Source: Castor canadensis (taxonomy: Eukaryota; Chordata; Mammalia; Rodentia; Castoridae). From it: a stretch of 64,000 bases of DNA. The position numbers and the translations under genes are program-made. The notes under the pieces are model-generated. The model was not told the origin of the DNA. It saw nothing but the letters and a program-made list of their open reading frames with translations, and made no database searches. Numbering within the stretch: position 1 is the first letter of the stretch; each line of letters starts with the position of its first letter. This document shows, in pieces, positions 1-49,330 of the stretch. The stretch lies in contig NC_133392.1 of NCBI RefSeq assembly GCF_047511655.1, positions 97,829,042 to 97,893,041 on the forward strand. The letters are read 5' to 3'.

Positions 1-227
1 TTATCTCATTGTGCTCTAGATTAGCTCTTGTGAGCAGGAAATCAATTTGATCAATGTATGTTTTATGCATGTATAGAAATAGCACAATGAAACCCTTTTG
101 TACAATAAATAGATACTAGTAAAGAAAGAAAAAAGGCCATTGGTTATCTTCTGTGATCTTTCAAAGAAGTATTTTCAAGTATACATAATTTTGGTTCTTC
201 TTTTCCCTCTCCTATGAAATTATATAG
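1..227 (+). other. USP33 intron (5'-truncated by the window)
   Basis: AT-rich intron sequence with a pyrimidine tract (TTCTTCTTTTCCCTCTCC) before the acceptor at 226-227. I see no repeat or exon. Confidence 0.8.
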
Positions 228-37487
<37,260 letters not shown>

Positions 37488-37909
37488 TTTTGAGGCTAGC
37501 AGAGTTCTGAAAAATCACTCACTTCCCTTGACATGTACACATTCAGAAACATTCCTTAAAGCATGTTTATTTTCTTGATTTTTCATCTTCTATCAAATTT
37601 ATTCCTTCTTACTGGGCATTATGGGAGAATATATGTAATATACTGTAGGCTGGTGTATTTAATGCTGAATAACTTACGTAACGTTTCTCAGTGTAATATT
37701 TTTGGAAGAGAAGGGGAAATTGTGACCAAATGGTAATCAGTGGGTTATCTTGAATTTTGTACTACATGCAGATTCATAATATCCTTTGTAGGGATGTAAA
37801 TACTTTTGCTTTGAAGCCTTTTTCATTATCCTAAGATACCATAACTGACCAATCTTTTCAGTTCTCCAAATACCTAACTTAATTGTATAGTTTTGACATG
37901 GCTTTGCCT

Positions 37910-37915
37910 AATAAA
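37910..37915 (+). promoter_or_regulatory. USP33: USP33 proximal polyadenylation signal
   Basis: AATAAA about 425 bases after the stop codon, followed by T-rich sequence. Probably gives a shorter alternative 3' UTR. Confidence 0.6.
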
Positions 37916-38475
37916 GAGCCTATTTTGAATTGAGAGTAGTAAGAAAGTTGTTAATTTCCTAAAGCTCAGGAAACATTAGAGTGTCACTTCTTTTGCACTG
38001 CAGCATATAAACTAGCATATTAAAATTTACAAAATGTCTTTTTTGAATGTATTAAGGATGTATTTAGTTTGAGTGGATATCAATAACTTATTGCCTCTTA
38101 CATTGTAAAATGTTAAACTTCAATTATTATAACCCTGAATAAGTATTCATTAATGTTAGTAGCTAAAAAAATCCTTAAAAGTTAGTTTTAGGCCACTTTT
38201 TATTTTGAGAGCATGAAGTGTGGAATGTGACAATGAGATTGTTCATAAATTGGAAACCACTTGCAAAATGATTTTTTAATGAAATGCATAAAGTCTTTTT
38301 GAATAATATAGTATGTACCCGTGTTTGCTTGATTATGTAATGTCAAATATTTAACTATGTTCCATGGACAAAAACATACTGGATTACATTGAGGATATCA
38401 AATAGCATTCATGATGGCTTTGTTTCAGTTTGGGGCAGCTGCCACCATCTAAAGCAATGTTACTAAAATTAGTTC

Positions 38476-38481
38476 AATAAA
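38476..38481 (+). promoter_or_regulatory. USP33: USP33 distal polyadenylation signal
   Basis: AATAAA followed about 20 bases later by a GT/T-rich stretch. Unique sequence runs up to it and repeats resume about 150 bases further on, consistent with the gene end. Confidence 0.65.
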
Positions 38482-38659
38482 AAGGATTTAAAAATGTGTA
38501 ACTAAATTTTGAATTTATTTAATAGACCTTAAAGGTGAGGGGCATAAAGTTTGTTAACATTAATACCTTTTGTTATTTCTTGCTCAGAAGTATGAAAATA
38601 GGTTATTTGGTATAGTTTTGATGTTTAATGAAATGATGAATTTATTAAACAGCCATTTA

Positions 38660-39045
38660 AGGTTGGGAATATACCTGTAATCCCAGAACTTGGGAGGTTG
38701 AGGCAGGAGGATCTAGAATTTAAACCTAGTCTGGACTACATAGTGAAGCACTGTCTCAGAGAGACAGACAGACAGAAAGGCATGTGTGTGCGCACACCCA
38801 CACGAAAACCAAAAATACCCCTGGGTGCAGTAGCTCGTGCCTGTAATCCTAGTTACTTGGGAGGCCAAGATCAGGAGTATGGCCGTTTCAGGCCAGTCTG
38901 GCAGAGATAATTGGAGAGATCTCATCTCCAGTACAACCAGAGCAGAATGGACTGAAGGAGTGGCTCAAGGAGTAGAGTGCCTACTTTGCAAGACTGAAGC
39001 TCTGAGCTCAAACCCTAGTGCCACCAAAAAAACAAAAAAAAAGTC
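38660..39045 (+). repeat. B1-like SINE and B1-ID dimeric SINE
   Basis: B1-like unit 38660-38780 with a GACAGACAGACAGA tail, then a dimer 38822-39045 (GGTGCAGTAGCTCGTGCC, CTCAAGGAGTAGAGTGCC). They are the first repeats after the USP33 3' UTR. Confidence 0.85.
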
Positions 39046-39254
39046 CAAACAAATTCCCTGGCCATTTAAGATCTTTAAAAATTATCTTTTTATCTTCTTC
39101 ATAATTGGATTGTGATTCTATTCAAGGAATGAATAATGTTTCTGACTAGTCTCCGAAGCACCAGCATTTAGTGTAACAGCTGGCACATTGTTAATTTTTG
39201 AAAAAAGTTTGTTTTTAATAGTCCTTATCTGTTGAATACTTAGGATGCTGCGAT

Positions 39255-39385
39255 CACTTTACTAATGTGCTTTATTTACATTTAATCTTTGTAACAACCT
39301 ATGTCTTAGGCTCAGTGGCTTGCCCTGGGAAGCAGTGGCAGATAGGCAACTCCAGTTCAAGTCAGTGTGACTTCATACCAACACT
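39255..39385 (-). repeat. MIR remnant
   Basis: TTAATCTTTGTAACAACCTA, GGCTCAGTGGCTTGCCC and CAGATAGGCAACTCCAG follow the order of a reverse MIR with its middle missing. Confidence 0.55.
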
Positions 39386-39935
39386 CTTATTCAACATGAT
39401 ATATTATTTTCCATGAATTCCCTTGAAAGTAGTTGTGGTTATCAGTCACATTCATTAATAGAATGCTATTGAGATATATCATGTAGGAATATTGGTTGCT
39501 AAGCTTATGAGTTTTTGCATTGTAATTGGCAAAATACATACATAATTAGTAAAGTGGTAGCAGTACCATATTCTGTCAACACAGGTTGGCCTGTGTGTTT
39601 GCTGACAGGTGTGGGATAAAAGAAATCGTCTAAGGTTTAATGTAAGCTGAGAAAATAGGAAATTGTAGTTAGTGAATATGTTAAGAATATATAATTTCTA
39701 ATATGAAGGTGATTATTTTGGGAGCCTTGAAATAAATTTTTCCCCAATTCAAATCCTAGTAGCTATTATCACCTTCCAGCTATGATTTGGAATAATATTT
39801 AAAGTTCTTTGATCTCTAGTTTTCTTCATTTGTTAAGTGAGAATGGTGCTAATCACGTTTTCTGGAAAGCAGGCACTGAGATGGTATTAAGAGTATGTAG
39901 AATTTGTGGGGCGTAACGTGGGTGGAAGAAAATGA
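39386..39935 (+). other. Intergenic, mostly unique
   Basis: A weak plus-strand MIR-like segment at about 39770-39870 (GATCTCTAGTTTTCTTCATT). No gene recognised. Confidence 0.4.
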
Positions 39936-39939
39936 GGGG

Positions 39940-40225
39940 GTTGAGCAGTAGCTCATTTTTAGTGTGTGCTTAATATGCATAGGTCTTTGGGTCCAAATCT
40001 CAGCACCCCTCCCTGACAAAAAAATAACAAGAAGCAGGACTGAATAGAAGGAGTTACCGCAGTGATGCAGACCTGATAAAAGTCTCAGATAGTCCCATAA
40101 AGACATCTGGAGCAAGATAACCCATGGCAGCACTTAGAAGGCCAAGGCAGGATTATGAGTTCAAGGTCAGCCTGGTCAACATAGCAAGACCCTGTCGCAA
40201 AAAAAAAAAAAAAAAAAAAAAAACA
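39940..40225 (+). repeat. Diverged ID SINE and B1-like SINE
   Basis: ID-like unit at 39940-40030 and a 5'-truncated B1-like unit at 40125-40225 ending in a 25-base poly-A. Confidence 0.75.
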
Positions 40226-40714
40226 ACCCTTTACGCATTAGAGAAATGCTGCACTGGGCAAAAACTCGTAGGCCTTTGTGCTCTTACTAGGCCTTGTATT
40301 GTCACTGACTAGTGGCTATCTGGTAAAAGAGAGTGAACTTAGCTTGACCTTGGAGGAGCTAATGGCTAGAGGCCATCAGTCAGCCACACTCCAACCACAC
40401 TCCTTGGCTGGCAGCAAGTGCTTTCTTGAAGAATCTCCCATGTCTGCCACATTCAATCATGGAATTATAATAATTATGTATATTACTGTATATAATGTAC
40501 TTAACATAATTGGCTTTCAGTGATGTAATCCGCTACTCTCTTTTTCCTGTTCAAAATGTAACTTCTCAAAAAAAAAAAAAACAGAAAAAGAGGAAAACCC
40601 CAAAATAAAACAAAATGTAACTAGAAGTTACATAGCACTATCTATGTCAGAGTCTTGCCAAAAATGTTCACTCTGAATCTAATTATGGTGGTGGGGGGTG
40701 GATCTCAAGATAAT
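40226..40714 (+). other. Intergenic, unique
   Basis: No gene or interspersed repeat recognised, apart from an A-rich patch at about 40568-40615. Confidence 0.5.
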
Positions 40715-40746
40715 TTAAAAAGGCACATTGTTAAAAAGGCACATTG
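40715..40746 (+). repeat. Perfect 16-bp tandem duplication
   Basis: TTAAAAAGGCACATTG twice in a row (40715-40730 and 40731-40746). Confidence 0.95.
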
Positions 40747-40789
40747 TACAAACACAGCTGCCCTGAACTCTTTTAAAAAATAGTGTTAG

Positions 40790-41213
40790 CAAGGGAGGGG
40801 TGAGGATAGGTAAGACACCTAAAACATTAGCTAGCATTTGTTGCCCTTAACGCACAGAAACTAAAGCAGATACCTTAAAAGCAACTGAGGCCAATAGGAG
40901 AAGGGGACCAGGAACCAGAGTAAAGGTGAGATCAAAAAGAATTAACCTAGAAGGTAACACCCACGCACAGGAAATCAATGTGAGTCAACTCCTTGTATAG
41001 CTATCCTTATCTCAACCAGCAAAAACCCTTGTTCCTTCCTATTATTGCTTATACTCTCTCTACAACAAAATTAGAGATAAGGGCAAAATAGTTTCTGCTG
41101 GGTATTGAGGGGGTGGGGGGAGAGGGAGGGGGCGGAGTGGGTGGTAAGGGGGGGTGGGGGCAGGGGGGAGAAATGACCCAAGCCTTGTATGCACATATGA
41201 ATAATAAAATTAA
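40790..41213 (+). mobile_element. LINE-1 3' UTR, 5'-truncated, with target-site duplication
   Basis: Plus-strand copy of the same 3' UTR as at 16518, 22112, 22786 and 46000. It ends in a G-rich polypurine tract (41106-41170) and AATAATAAAATTAAAAAAA. AAAAAATAGTGTTAG occurs directly before (about 40775-40789) and after it (to about 41227), marking the target-site duplication. Confidence 0.95.
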
Positions 41214-41227
41214 AAAAATAGTGTTAG

Positions 41228-41640
41228 GAAGGCCTAGCATGATGGTGTATGTACATCCCAGCTATTTGGGAGCCAGAGATCAGGAGGATCGTAATTCAAG
41301 GCCAGCCTGGACAAACAGTGAGACCTCAACCAACAAGCTAGGTGTGATGGTACACCTGTAATCCCAGCTATACAGGAGGTACAGGTTGGAAGATCACAAT
41401 CTGAGGCTGACCCCTGGCAAGAATGCAAGACCCCATTTGAGAAAAAAAAAAAAGGGCTGGAGGTATGTGACTCAAGTGGTAGAGCACCAGCTTAGGAAGC
41501 ATGAGGCTAGCCAAGTGTGGTGGAACATGCCTATAATCTCAGCACTCGGGAGGCTGAGAGGAAGGAAGACCATGGATTCCAGGACAGCTTGGGCTACACA
41601 GTAGGATTTGTCTAAAAAAATAAAACAAAAAATAGGTGAA
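41228..41640 (+). repeat. B1-like, dimeric and B1-like SINE array
   Basis: B1-like unit 41231-41325, dimer 41338-41508 and a further B1-like unit 41509-41640, all plus strand. Confidence 0.8.
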
Positions 41641-42255
41641 GACTGAGAGAACATGGAAACTAAATACAGTGTGATCCCTGATAGGATTCTGAATTGGAGG
41701 GAATAATTTATAAAGAACAGATGGAGAAATTTGAATATGGAGTATATATTAGATAACAGTGTTATATCAATGTTAAGTTTCCTGAGTATGAAAACATACT
41801 ATAGGAGAATGGCCTTGCTAGGAAATATATACTGAAATGCTGCTATTTTCAGGAGAATCATACAATATTGAGGAAGGTGGAAAGACATTTAATCGTCTCC
41901 ACCTTTACATGGTAATCATATAATACTTAGTTTTGCATTCAGTTCAGCTCTCAATGCTGAACTTTACGTCAGTTCCCTAGGACAGCATACTATACCAGCT
42001 CTCCTTGCACTTCCCTGGGTTCACTGGATAATCTTGTCCCTGTTTTGCTGAGATTTCATTGCTACCTCTTAATATCTGACATTTTGTCTTTTTCTAGATT
42101 AGAGAAAGAAGTTCTTCTCCCTTTCCTCTGGCTTTATTAAAGTATAATTCACAAATAAGAAGTGGTCCCTTCTCTAGTTCTCTCTCCATCTGTTAATTCT
42201 TTTTTTTTTTTTTAAGAGTACTTTTGATGCCCTGTACTTTTTTGGTGCATTTTAT
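41641..42255 (+). other. Intergenic, unique
   Basis: No gene or repeat recognised. Confidence 0.5.
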
Positions 42256-42261
42256 TTTCTT

Positions 42262-42535
42262 ATTATTTCTTTTTGGTGGCACTGGGGTTTGAACACAGGG
42301 CCTTGAGCTTTCTAGGCAGGCACTCGACCATTTGAGGTACACCCCTAGCCCTTTTTGCTATAGTTACTTTTCAAATAGGGTCTCAAATTTTTGCCCCACC
42401 TGATCCCTCCTATTTATGCTTCCCACATATTGGTTGAGGTACGGGTCTCCCTGGTCTTGAATGGTGAGCCTCCTGATCTCTTCCTCCCAAGTAGCTAGGA
42501 TTAAAGACATGAGCCACTAAGCCCAGCCCCTTTTT
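42262..42535 (-). repeat. Trimeric composite SINE
   Basis: ID unit (GGGTTTGAACACAGGGCC), a middle unit with AGTTACTTTTCAAATAGGGT, then a second B1-like unit ending AAGTAGCTAGGATTAAAGAC. Longer than the usual dimer by one block. Confidence 0.75.
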
Positions 42536-42960
42536 AATACATTATAAATATCAATTATCAGATAATTTATTAATTTATTTCACAAAACTGTGGCTGATTT
42601 CATCTGAGCTCACTGATGATGTATCTGCTGACCTTTTCTGGGCTTATTTGACTTGTCTTGGGTTTGGATGATCTGGGATGATTTCCACTGAGATGACTAG
42701 AGCAAACTAGCTGTTTTCCTATGTCCTTCAGCAGGCTATCCTAGGCATATTCTCTTGGTTATGGCAGAGAAGTAACTCAAGCCAATTCATGTCACATCTG
42801 CTAACATTGCATTGGTCAAAGCAAAGTTACACGGTTGAACTCAGAATCAAGGAACAAGAAAATAGATTCTACGTTAAGTGAGAAGAACTGCAAAGTCGTG
42901 TAGCAAAAGGCAAGGCAATTAAAGTTATTAATTCACTCAGTCTATCATAGTCAGTTAACC
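42536..42960 (+). other. Intergenic, unique
   Basis: No gene or repeat recognised. Confidence 0.5.
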
Positions 42961-42961
42961 T

Positions 42962-43110
42962 GTACTTTACTACAAGCTCTGCTACTTACTATCTCTGAGG
43001 CCTTAGCACCTTCTCTGGCCTTAGTTTCCTTTTCTGCAAAATGAGTATTCTTGGGTTGTTGTAAAACTATAATGCTTAGCTACAAAGCACATAGTAAATG
43101 TATACTAGCC
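42962..43110 (+). repeat. MIR SINE
   Basis: CTCTGCTACTTACTATCTCT, TTAGTTTCCTTTTCTGCAAA and AAAGCACATAGTAAATG follow the MIR core in order. Confidence 0.75.
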
Positions 43111-44620
43111 CTCTTCCTAGTTTTTGGTGCAGCTATTATGCCCTGCCAGTTGCAATGTCCTATAGTGCTTTTCCTTTGTCACCAATGGCAGAAAATCCAG
43201 GATCCTAATCTGGATAATGACCTTGATTCATGTCAGAACTGTGAGTTTGGTAAAGTTATGGAAGCACAGTTATTTATGATAATAACTATACAGTTATAAA
43301 TTTATCAGACAAACCCTTTGGGTTTAAGTTCCTTCAACTATTTGCCTCTCATCCACATGAAATCCTGCTACTGTGTACAAAAGTGTGAGACTGTCTATGA
43401 ATATTGGAAGCAAGTGTAATTCTCCAACACAGTCATGATGCTACTTGGGTTTAAATCTATCTTTTCTATGTGACAGAGCACTTCAAAGTTTAACTGGCAT
43501 AAAACAATGATTTATTATTTCTCACAATTCTGTGGATTGTATGGGTAGTGTTGGCTGTCATCACTCATCTGATGCCATTCAGCTAGTGGATCGGCTAGGC
43601 TGGAGGGTCATTGAAAACCTCTCAGATGGACTTGGGGATAGCTCAAATGATAGAGCATGAAGTCCTGAGTTCAATCCCCAGCACTGCAAACAACAACAAA
43701 ACCCTCTCACGTGACTGGGGCCTTGGCAAATTTCTCTCTCAAGGTCTGTCTATCCCCATTTCACCCACCAATACTTTTTGTGTGGTTTCTCTCTACAGCA
43801 GGATAGCCTGATCTGTGGCAGCTGAGTTCCAAGAGGGTGAAAGTGCTATAGGCTTCTACTAAAGGGTTAGGACCGGAATTGTCACAATGCTATTTCTGCC
43901 ATCTTCTGTGAAGATACAACTTCATGAAAGCATGAGTAGTAGGAGGCACAGAACATGGGGAGCTACCAGGGTGAGAGTCTACCAATTTGGCCTAGTGAAG
44001 CAAGAGGGAAGAAAAAAGTGATGTTGGGAATAAAGTCTGGGATATTGGGACTCCCAAATGGTGATTGAAATAATGCTCGAGAATTGTTCAACAAGGCCAA
44101 CAGTTTTACTTCTGCAAACGGATGCACAACCGACAAGAAGTCTGGTAAGCAAGTACCCTGTCCGCTTAGGCTTTAACACTGCCCCTCCACGAGGATTAGC
44201 CCACTTGGGTTCACTATGTTTGCAGGCTGGCTATTACTCAGGGTAGGGGGGTAAAACTTAAGATTCTGAGAATCCTGGGTGGGAAACTACTGGTAATTTA
44301 CTTGTACAGCGATTTGCAAACCTGACCAGTCCTTGGGTGAACAGGATGTGGGGGAAGGGGCAACTTGTCAAAGAAATGAGGCTTAAGGTCCCGATAACTT
44401 GAAACCTACATTAGCTAAAACGGCTGTTTGTCTTAGAATGGTGGTGGCTTATTCAACCTACCTCACTTTGACAGAAAAGACAAGCATAAATCCCACAGTA
44501 CCTGGTTGATCCACTTTCAGTGATACAAGGGATGATCAGTGGTTAAGGTGGTGAGAACCTAATTCTTCCACTGTAAACTTATTGGTCAACTTTTAAATTA
44601 ATAGTTTGTCTTTTATTTTC
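43111..44620 (+). other. Intergenic, mostly unique
   Basis: Only a short ID-like fragment at 43627-43695 (TTCAATCCCCAGCACTGCAA). I see no gene in the remaining 1.4 kb. Confidence 0.5.
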
Positions 44621-44624
44621 TTTT

Positions 44625-45175
44625 TGCTAAGAATGAAACCCAGGGCCTTGCACATGCTAAGCATGTGCTCTACCACTGAGCTCCTCAACTAATAGCTTTA
44701 TTAATTGATGTTGTTTGAATCAATTATTTCATTATAGGTTGCAAAATAGTGGTTTTTCTAACACTCCTCTTTTTGTGTGGTGCTGAGAATTGAACTCAGG
44801 GCCTCATGGCATGCTAAACACACATGTAGTTTGGACGTAGTGTTGAAGGCTTGGTCCCCAGCTGGTGGTGCTATTGAGAGTTGACTGGATTATGAGGGTG
44901 CTAACTTCATCAACACATTGCTGAGTTTCTACTGAATGGGCTATTATGAGGTGGAATTTAGAAGAAACAGGCCACTGGGGCCTTCATGCCTTTGTCCTTG
45001 TTGCCTCCACTTCCCCCTTTAGTCTTTTTCTGTCTTCCCTCCCTCCTTCTCTCTCTCTCCCTCCCCCTCTCTCTTTTGAAACTGTGAGGGAAGTTTATTT
45101 TTTCTTGTATTTTGTCACAAGGACCAAAAGCTAATTAATACAATGCTCTAACACTGAGCTACACCCCATACCCTT
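44625..45175 (-). repeat. ID SINE, and a second ID split by an LTR
   Basis: Reverse ID at 44625-44695. A second reverse ID starts at 44772, breaks at 44824 and resumes at 45143 with ATGCTCTAACACTGAGCTAC. An LTR fills the gap. Confidence 0.8.
44825..45142 (+). mobile_element. MaLR-type solo LTR inside an ID SINE
   Basis: Begins TGTAGTTTGG and ends TTAATACA. Internal TTGAAGGCTTGGTCCCCAGC and TGTATTTTGTCACAAGGAC-type sequence resembles a MaLR LTR family. About 318 bp, non-coding. No clear 5-bp target duplication remains. Confidence 0.65.
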
Positions 45176-45379
45176 AGCATTTCTTTGAGGAACTTTTTCA
45201 AGAATTTCTTCATTCTGTAAATGAAATGGGGTGGGGGTGGGGCTGGGAGAAGTGTTTCTGAATTTGTGATGTTTGAAACCAATACTAACTCTGTGCTTCA
45301 GGGATCAGTTTAGACCCAGAAGATTATCTATGGATTCACCAACTAAATGAATGAAGGAGAATCATGAAGGAATGGAGAA

Positions 45380-45930
45380 CTGGGTGCCAGTGGCTCATGC
45401 CTATAATCCTAGCTACTCAGGAGGCAGAGATCAGGAGCATCGAAGTTCGCAGGCCGAAACAAGCCCAGCCAAGTAGATCCATGAGACCCTGCCTCAAAAA
45501 ACCCTTCACAAAAATAGGGCTGGTGGAGTGGTTCAAGGTGAAGGTCCTGAGTTCAAGCCCCAGTACCCCCCCCACACACAAAATATGAAGGGAGAATCAT
45601 CAAAAGAAAGTATAATTCATTTATTCCTTCAAATGTTTAAACCAGACCATATGCTGTGCTCATCACCTTTTCCAGGCCTATAGCATTGCTTTCAGCCTAG
45701 ATTGAGAGATGTAGTAAGTCCCACAGCCCATGGCTTGTGCCTATAATCCTAGCTACTTGAGAGATAAAGATGAGGATGACTGAGGTTCAAAGCCAGCCCA
45801 GACTGATCTGCAAGACCGTATCTTGAAAAAAACCCAACACAAAAATAGGACTGGTGGAGTGGCTCAAGTTGTAGAACATCTGCCTACCATGGGTGAAGCC
45901 CTGAGGTTAAGTTCCAGTACCACCAAAAAA
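45380..45930 (+). repeat. Two B1-ID dimeric SINEs
   Basis: First at 45380-45590 with an internally deleted ID half and a C-rich tail, second at 45729-45930 (CCATGGCTTGTGCCTATAAT). Confidence 0.9.
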
Positions 45931-45999
45931 CAAATGTTTTTAGTGCATTATTTTTCTTTCTTCTATTTTCCTTTTTTTCCAATTTCCCCATCTTGTTTT

Positions 46000-46425
46000 A
46001 CATTTTTTTTATTCATATGCACATACAATGTTTGGGTCATTTCTCCTCCCTTCCCCCCGCCCCCTCCCTCTCCCACCCATTCCCTCGCTACCCTGCAGAA
46101 ACTATTTTGCCCTTATCTCTAATTTTGTTGAAGAGAGAGTGTAAGCAATAATAGGAAGGAACAAGGGTTTTTGCTAGTTGAGATAAGGATAGCTATACAG
46201 GGAGTTGACTCGCATTGCTTTCCTGTGCATGTGTGTTACATTCTAAATTAATTCTTCTCAAACTAACCTTTTCTCTAGTTCCTGATCCCCTTCTCCTATT
46301 GGCCTCTGTCGCTTTAAAGTATCTGCATTAGGTTCTCTGCATTGAGGGCAACAAATGTTATTTAGTTTTTTGGGTGTCTTACCTATGCTCGTACCTTCCT
46401 TGTGTGCTTGTTTTACATTCTATTT
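46000..46425 (-). mobile_element. LINE-1 3' UTR fragment
   Basis: TTATTCATATGCACATACAA, C-rich tract, GAAACTATTTTGCCCTTATC and GGTGTCTTACCTATGCTC. The same family as at 22786, more diverged. 5'-truncated. Confidence 0.9.
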
Positions 46426-46491
46426 TACCTGTTTTACTGATATTTTTTGGTAAGCCACATAAGTCTTTTTAGAAACAAGCAAGGTATAATT

Positions 46492-46605
46492 TTCTTTTTT
46501 GAGACAGTCTGGCTTTGTAGGAGGATTATATAGCCTCAAGCTCATAATCCTCCTGCCTTAACCTCCCAAGTGGCTGGGGTTCCAGGCATGCACCTCTGTA
46601 CCTGG
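46492..46605 (-). repeat. B1-like SINE
   Basis: GAGACAGTCTGGCTTTGTAG, CCTCCCAAGTGGCTGGGGTT and CACCTCTGTACCTGG in reverse orientation. Confidence 0.75.
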
Positions 46606-47715
46606 TGCAAATTATAATTTTAAAAACATTGCCAAATATATTGGCTTTTTTGTTGAAGTACAACTGTATCTTCCTCAGATATAGCTAGCACCAAAAGACT
46701 GTCTTTTTAACCTCCAGTGGTATGGGATACAAAATCAATGTCTGGCAAACTGACCTGATAAATTAATGTTGAGGACTCCCTTTTCAAATTTCCTCCTTCC
46801 TAGTTTTGGGGATACCACTATATCCAATTTTTCTTTTACTGTTCTGGCCCCACATTTCTTTTGTTTTTCACTTTCTTTTCTTTCCTCCAAAGACGTGTTT
46901 CTCTAGATTTTGTTCTTGGTTTTCCCCTTTTCTTACTCTTTGTGCTCCCCTTAGTGACCATATCCTAACCCACTGTTCCAGTTAACTATTTGTGTCCTGT
47001 AGAGTACCAAATCTACTCCTAGATTAGACTCCTGTGCAGCTTTATTTGGATGTTCTAGAGTTACCTGAAACTCAGTAATACCTTTAATGGAACACATTAA
47101 CATCCCCCGCTGCCACCCCGCCCCACCCCCCACCATCATGTTCCTACTTCATTATTTCTTGTGATAATCAATGACACCTCCATTTCCCCAGTCACCTAAG
47201 CCAGGAATCCCAGACTTTTCTTTCACTTATCCACACATTTTATCAACAACCTAAATTCAGCTCCCAAAATATCTGGACACATATATGGACACAAGGGCAC
47301 TCATCAAATGAAGTGTAATAGTATGAAAGTGCCTTGAGACAGGAAAATGGTTCAACAAATTATGTAATCATTTCTTGAAGTTTTTGAATAATATTTAGTG
47401 ACAAAGGAAAAAATCTTATGATCTAATACAAGAAATCAGAATATGGTATTTGGCATTAGGTTTTTATATATTCATAGGCAAAAAAATAGTGTTTTCTTTT
47501 TGATAACAAGAGTAACAAATAGTAAAAAGTTCCACCCACATAGCAGGCTTTGCATCAACTTTTCTCTTTTCAGGGAATATTTTTCTGCCCTCTTTACCTA
47601 CCTGACTCTTAAGTGCATTCATACATTAGGTCTTACTCAGCCTGTATGTTACCTACCTCAGAAGCACTTTATGACATTCACTTTAGGTCATATGGACATA
47701 TTCTAATAGTAACCC
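46606..47715 (+). other. Intergenic, unique
   Basis: No gene or repeat recognised. A C-rich patch at 47104-47135 (CCACCCCGCCCCACCCCCCA) stands out. Confidence 0.5.
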
Positions 47716-47721
47716 ATACTT

Positions 47722-47935
47722 TTTTTAATATGTGGGTTTTGCTCTCTTGCCCAGGCTGGTATTGAACTCCTGGGTTCAAGTCATCCTCCCATCTTACCCT
47801 CCCAAGTAGCTGGACTACAGGCATGTATTGCACAGCACCCCCCCCCCCTTTTTTTTTTTCTTTCAGCACTGGAGATGGAACCCAAGGTTCCATCTGTTGC
47901 TAGGCAACAAATCTGATCAACACACCCAGCTCCAA
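47722..47935 (-). repeat. B1-like SINE and ID-like fragment
   Basis: Reverse B1-like unit 47722-47837, then a C-run and T-run (47838-47860) and a diverged reverse ID to about 47935. Confidence 0.75.
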
Positions 47936-48830
47936 TTACTTGCATAATGAAATTACTTTTCATTTATGGTATTTATCAGTTTGACTTTATGTACCAGGTT
48001 TATGTGATTCTTTGTTTTAATTTGGTGAAAGTTAGTTTCAATGTGAGATTTGTAAATGTATCACTGAGCTTTTTGAGTTTGTCCCATTAAAACCCATGGA
48101 TCTAATAAAACAATAAATAAAAAAAAAAACCCATGGATCTATGCTTCATGTTGAATGGATCTTTTACCCTGCATTGGTCTCTTGGAAAACAGTGGTTAAC
48201 TGAATTATATGGACCTTCAAATATGAATGCACTTTATTATACAATATTTTAAAAATCACGTTAGTATTACCAGCAATTTTTATCAGAAAAGTCTAAGCAT
48301 TGGGAGGCTATTGAGTTCAAAGTGACATACATAACTTTTCTAAAATTCTGAGTTTCACTTGATCAAATTTTATCATGAGCAGCAAATACTATTAGCAGTT
48401 TTCCTTTATATAAAAGGCTTCCTTCCTCTTTTTGAAAATAGACAAATACCCAAGTCTGACTGGGAACTGTCAGTGCTGAAGTAGCAATGGTGTTCCATTA
48501 AAAATGGCCAGTTTGCTCTCATGCTATCCCACAAATAACTTTTCCTTACCAGAACCTTCCCACTGTCACACACAGAATTGTCTTATGTTTACTTCCCATT
48601 TCCCCCCACAGGATATTAAGGTGATATGTTTTGGGTCCAGATTTAATAGTTTGTTTTTTCTACTGCTTCAAGGACATCTTTGAGTGACACTGGCTATTTT
48701 TTTTTTCTGCCCATGCAGTGAATGCAATGACTTATAGTACAATTTGGTGGTATTGTTTTAATTCATGCTCAGGTACCACCACCACTACTTTTGTACATCA
48801 GTGCAAATGTCAACATAAAAAAGGCAAATA
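47936..48830 (+). other. Intergenic, unique
   Basis: No gene or repeat recognised, apart from a short A-run near 48117-48130. Confidence 0.5.
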
Positions 48831-48832
48831 GT

Positions 48833-49330
48833 TTTTTTTTTTTCTTTTTTGAGGTACTGGGGTTTGCCTCATGCATGCTAGGCAAGTACTCTACCACTTG
48901 AGCCACACCTCCATTCCTCAGCGTTACTATGAAAATAGTGTTTACCTTACAGAGCCCATACAAGGGTCTCAGAGATACCCCCCATACCCAGAGGTCTGCA
49001 AATCACATTTGAGAACTGCTGTGCTAATTCAATCTGACCAGGATTAATTTCATACCATGAAAAAGAAGTTGCAATTTTGAGTGGAATTATTCACAAGTGC
49101 ATTTATAAACTATAGACTACATCTTACTCCGCAATTAAAAGAATTTTTTCTGCAGTACCAGGGTTTGAGCTCAGTACCTCATGCTTGTTAGGCAGGCATG
49201 CTACCACTTGAGCCATTCCACCTGCCCTAAAGTGTGTAAGGTTGCTTTTTTTTGGTAGTACTGGGGTTTGAACTCAGGGCTTTGTACTTGCTAGGCAGTT
49301 ACTCTATTGATTGAGCCATGCCTCAGCCCT
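48833..49330 (-). repeat. Three ID SINEs
   Basis: Reverse ID units at 48833-48915, 49140-49230 and 49238-49330, each with the GTACTGGGGTTTG or GTACCAGGGTTTG start and CTTGAGCCA box. Confidence 0.85.

Larger units (their letters stand above)
37488..38505 (+). other. USP33: USP33 3' UTR
   Basis: AT-rich, SINE-free sequence after the stop codon. Two polyadenylation signals suggest a short form of about 440 bases and a full form of about 1 kb. The 3' boundary is inferred from the second signal. Confidence 0.8.
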
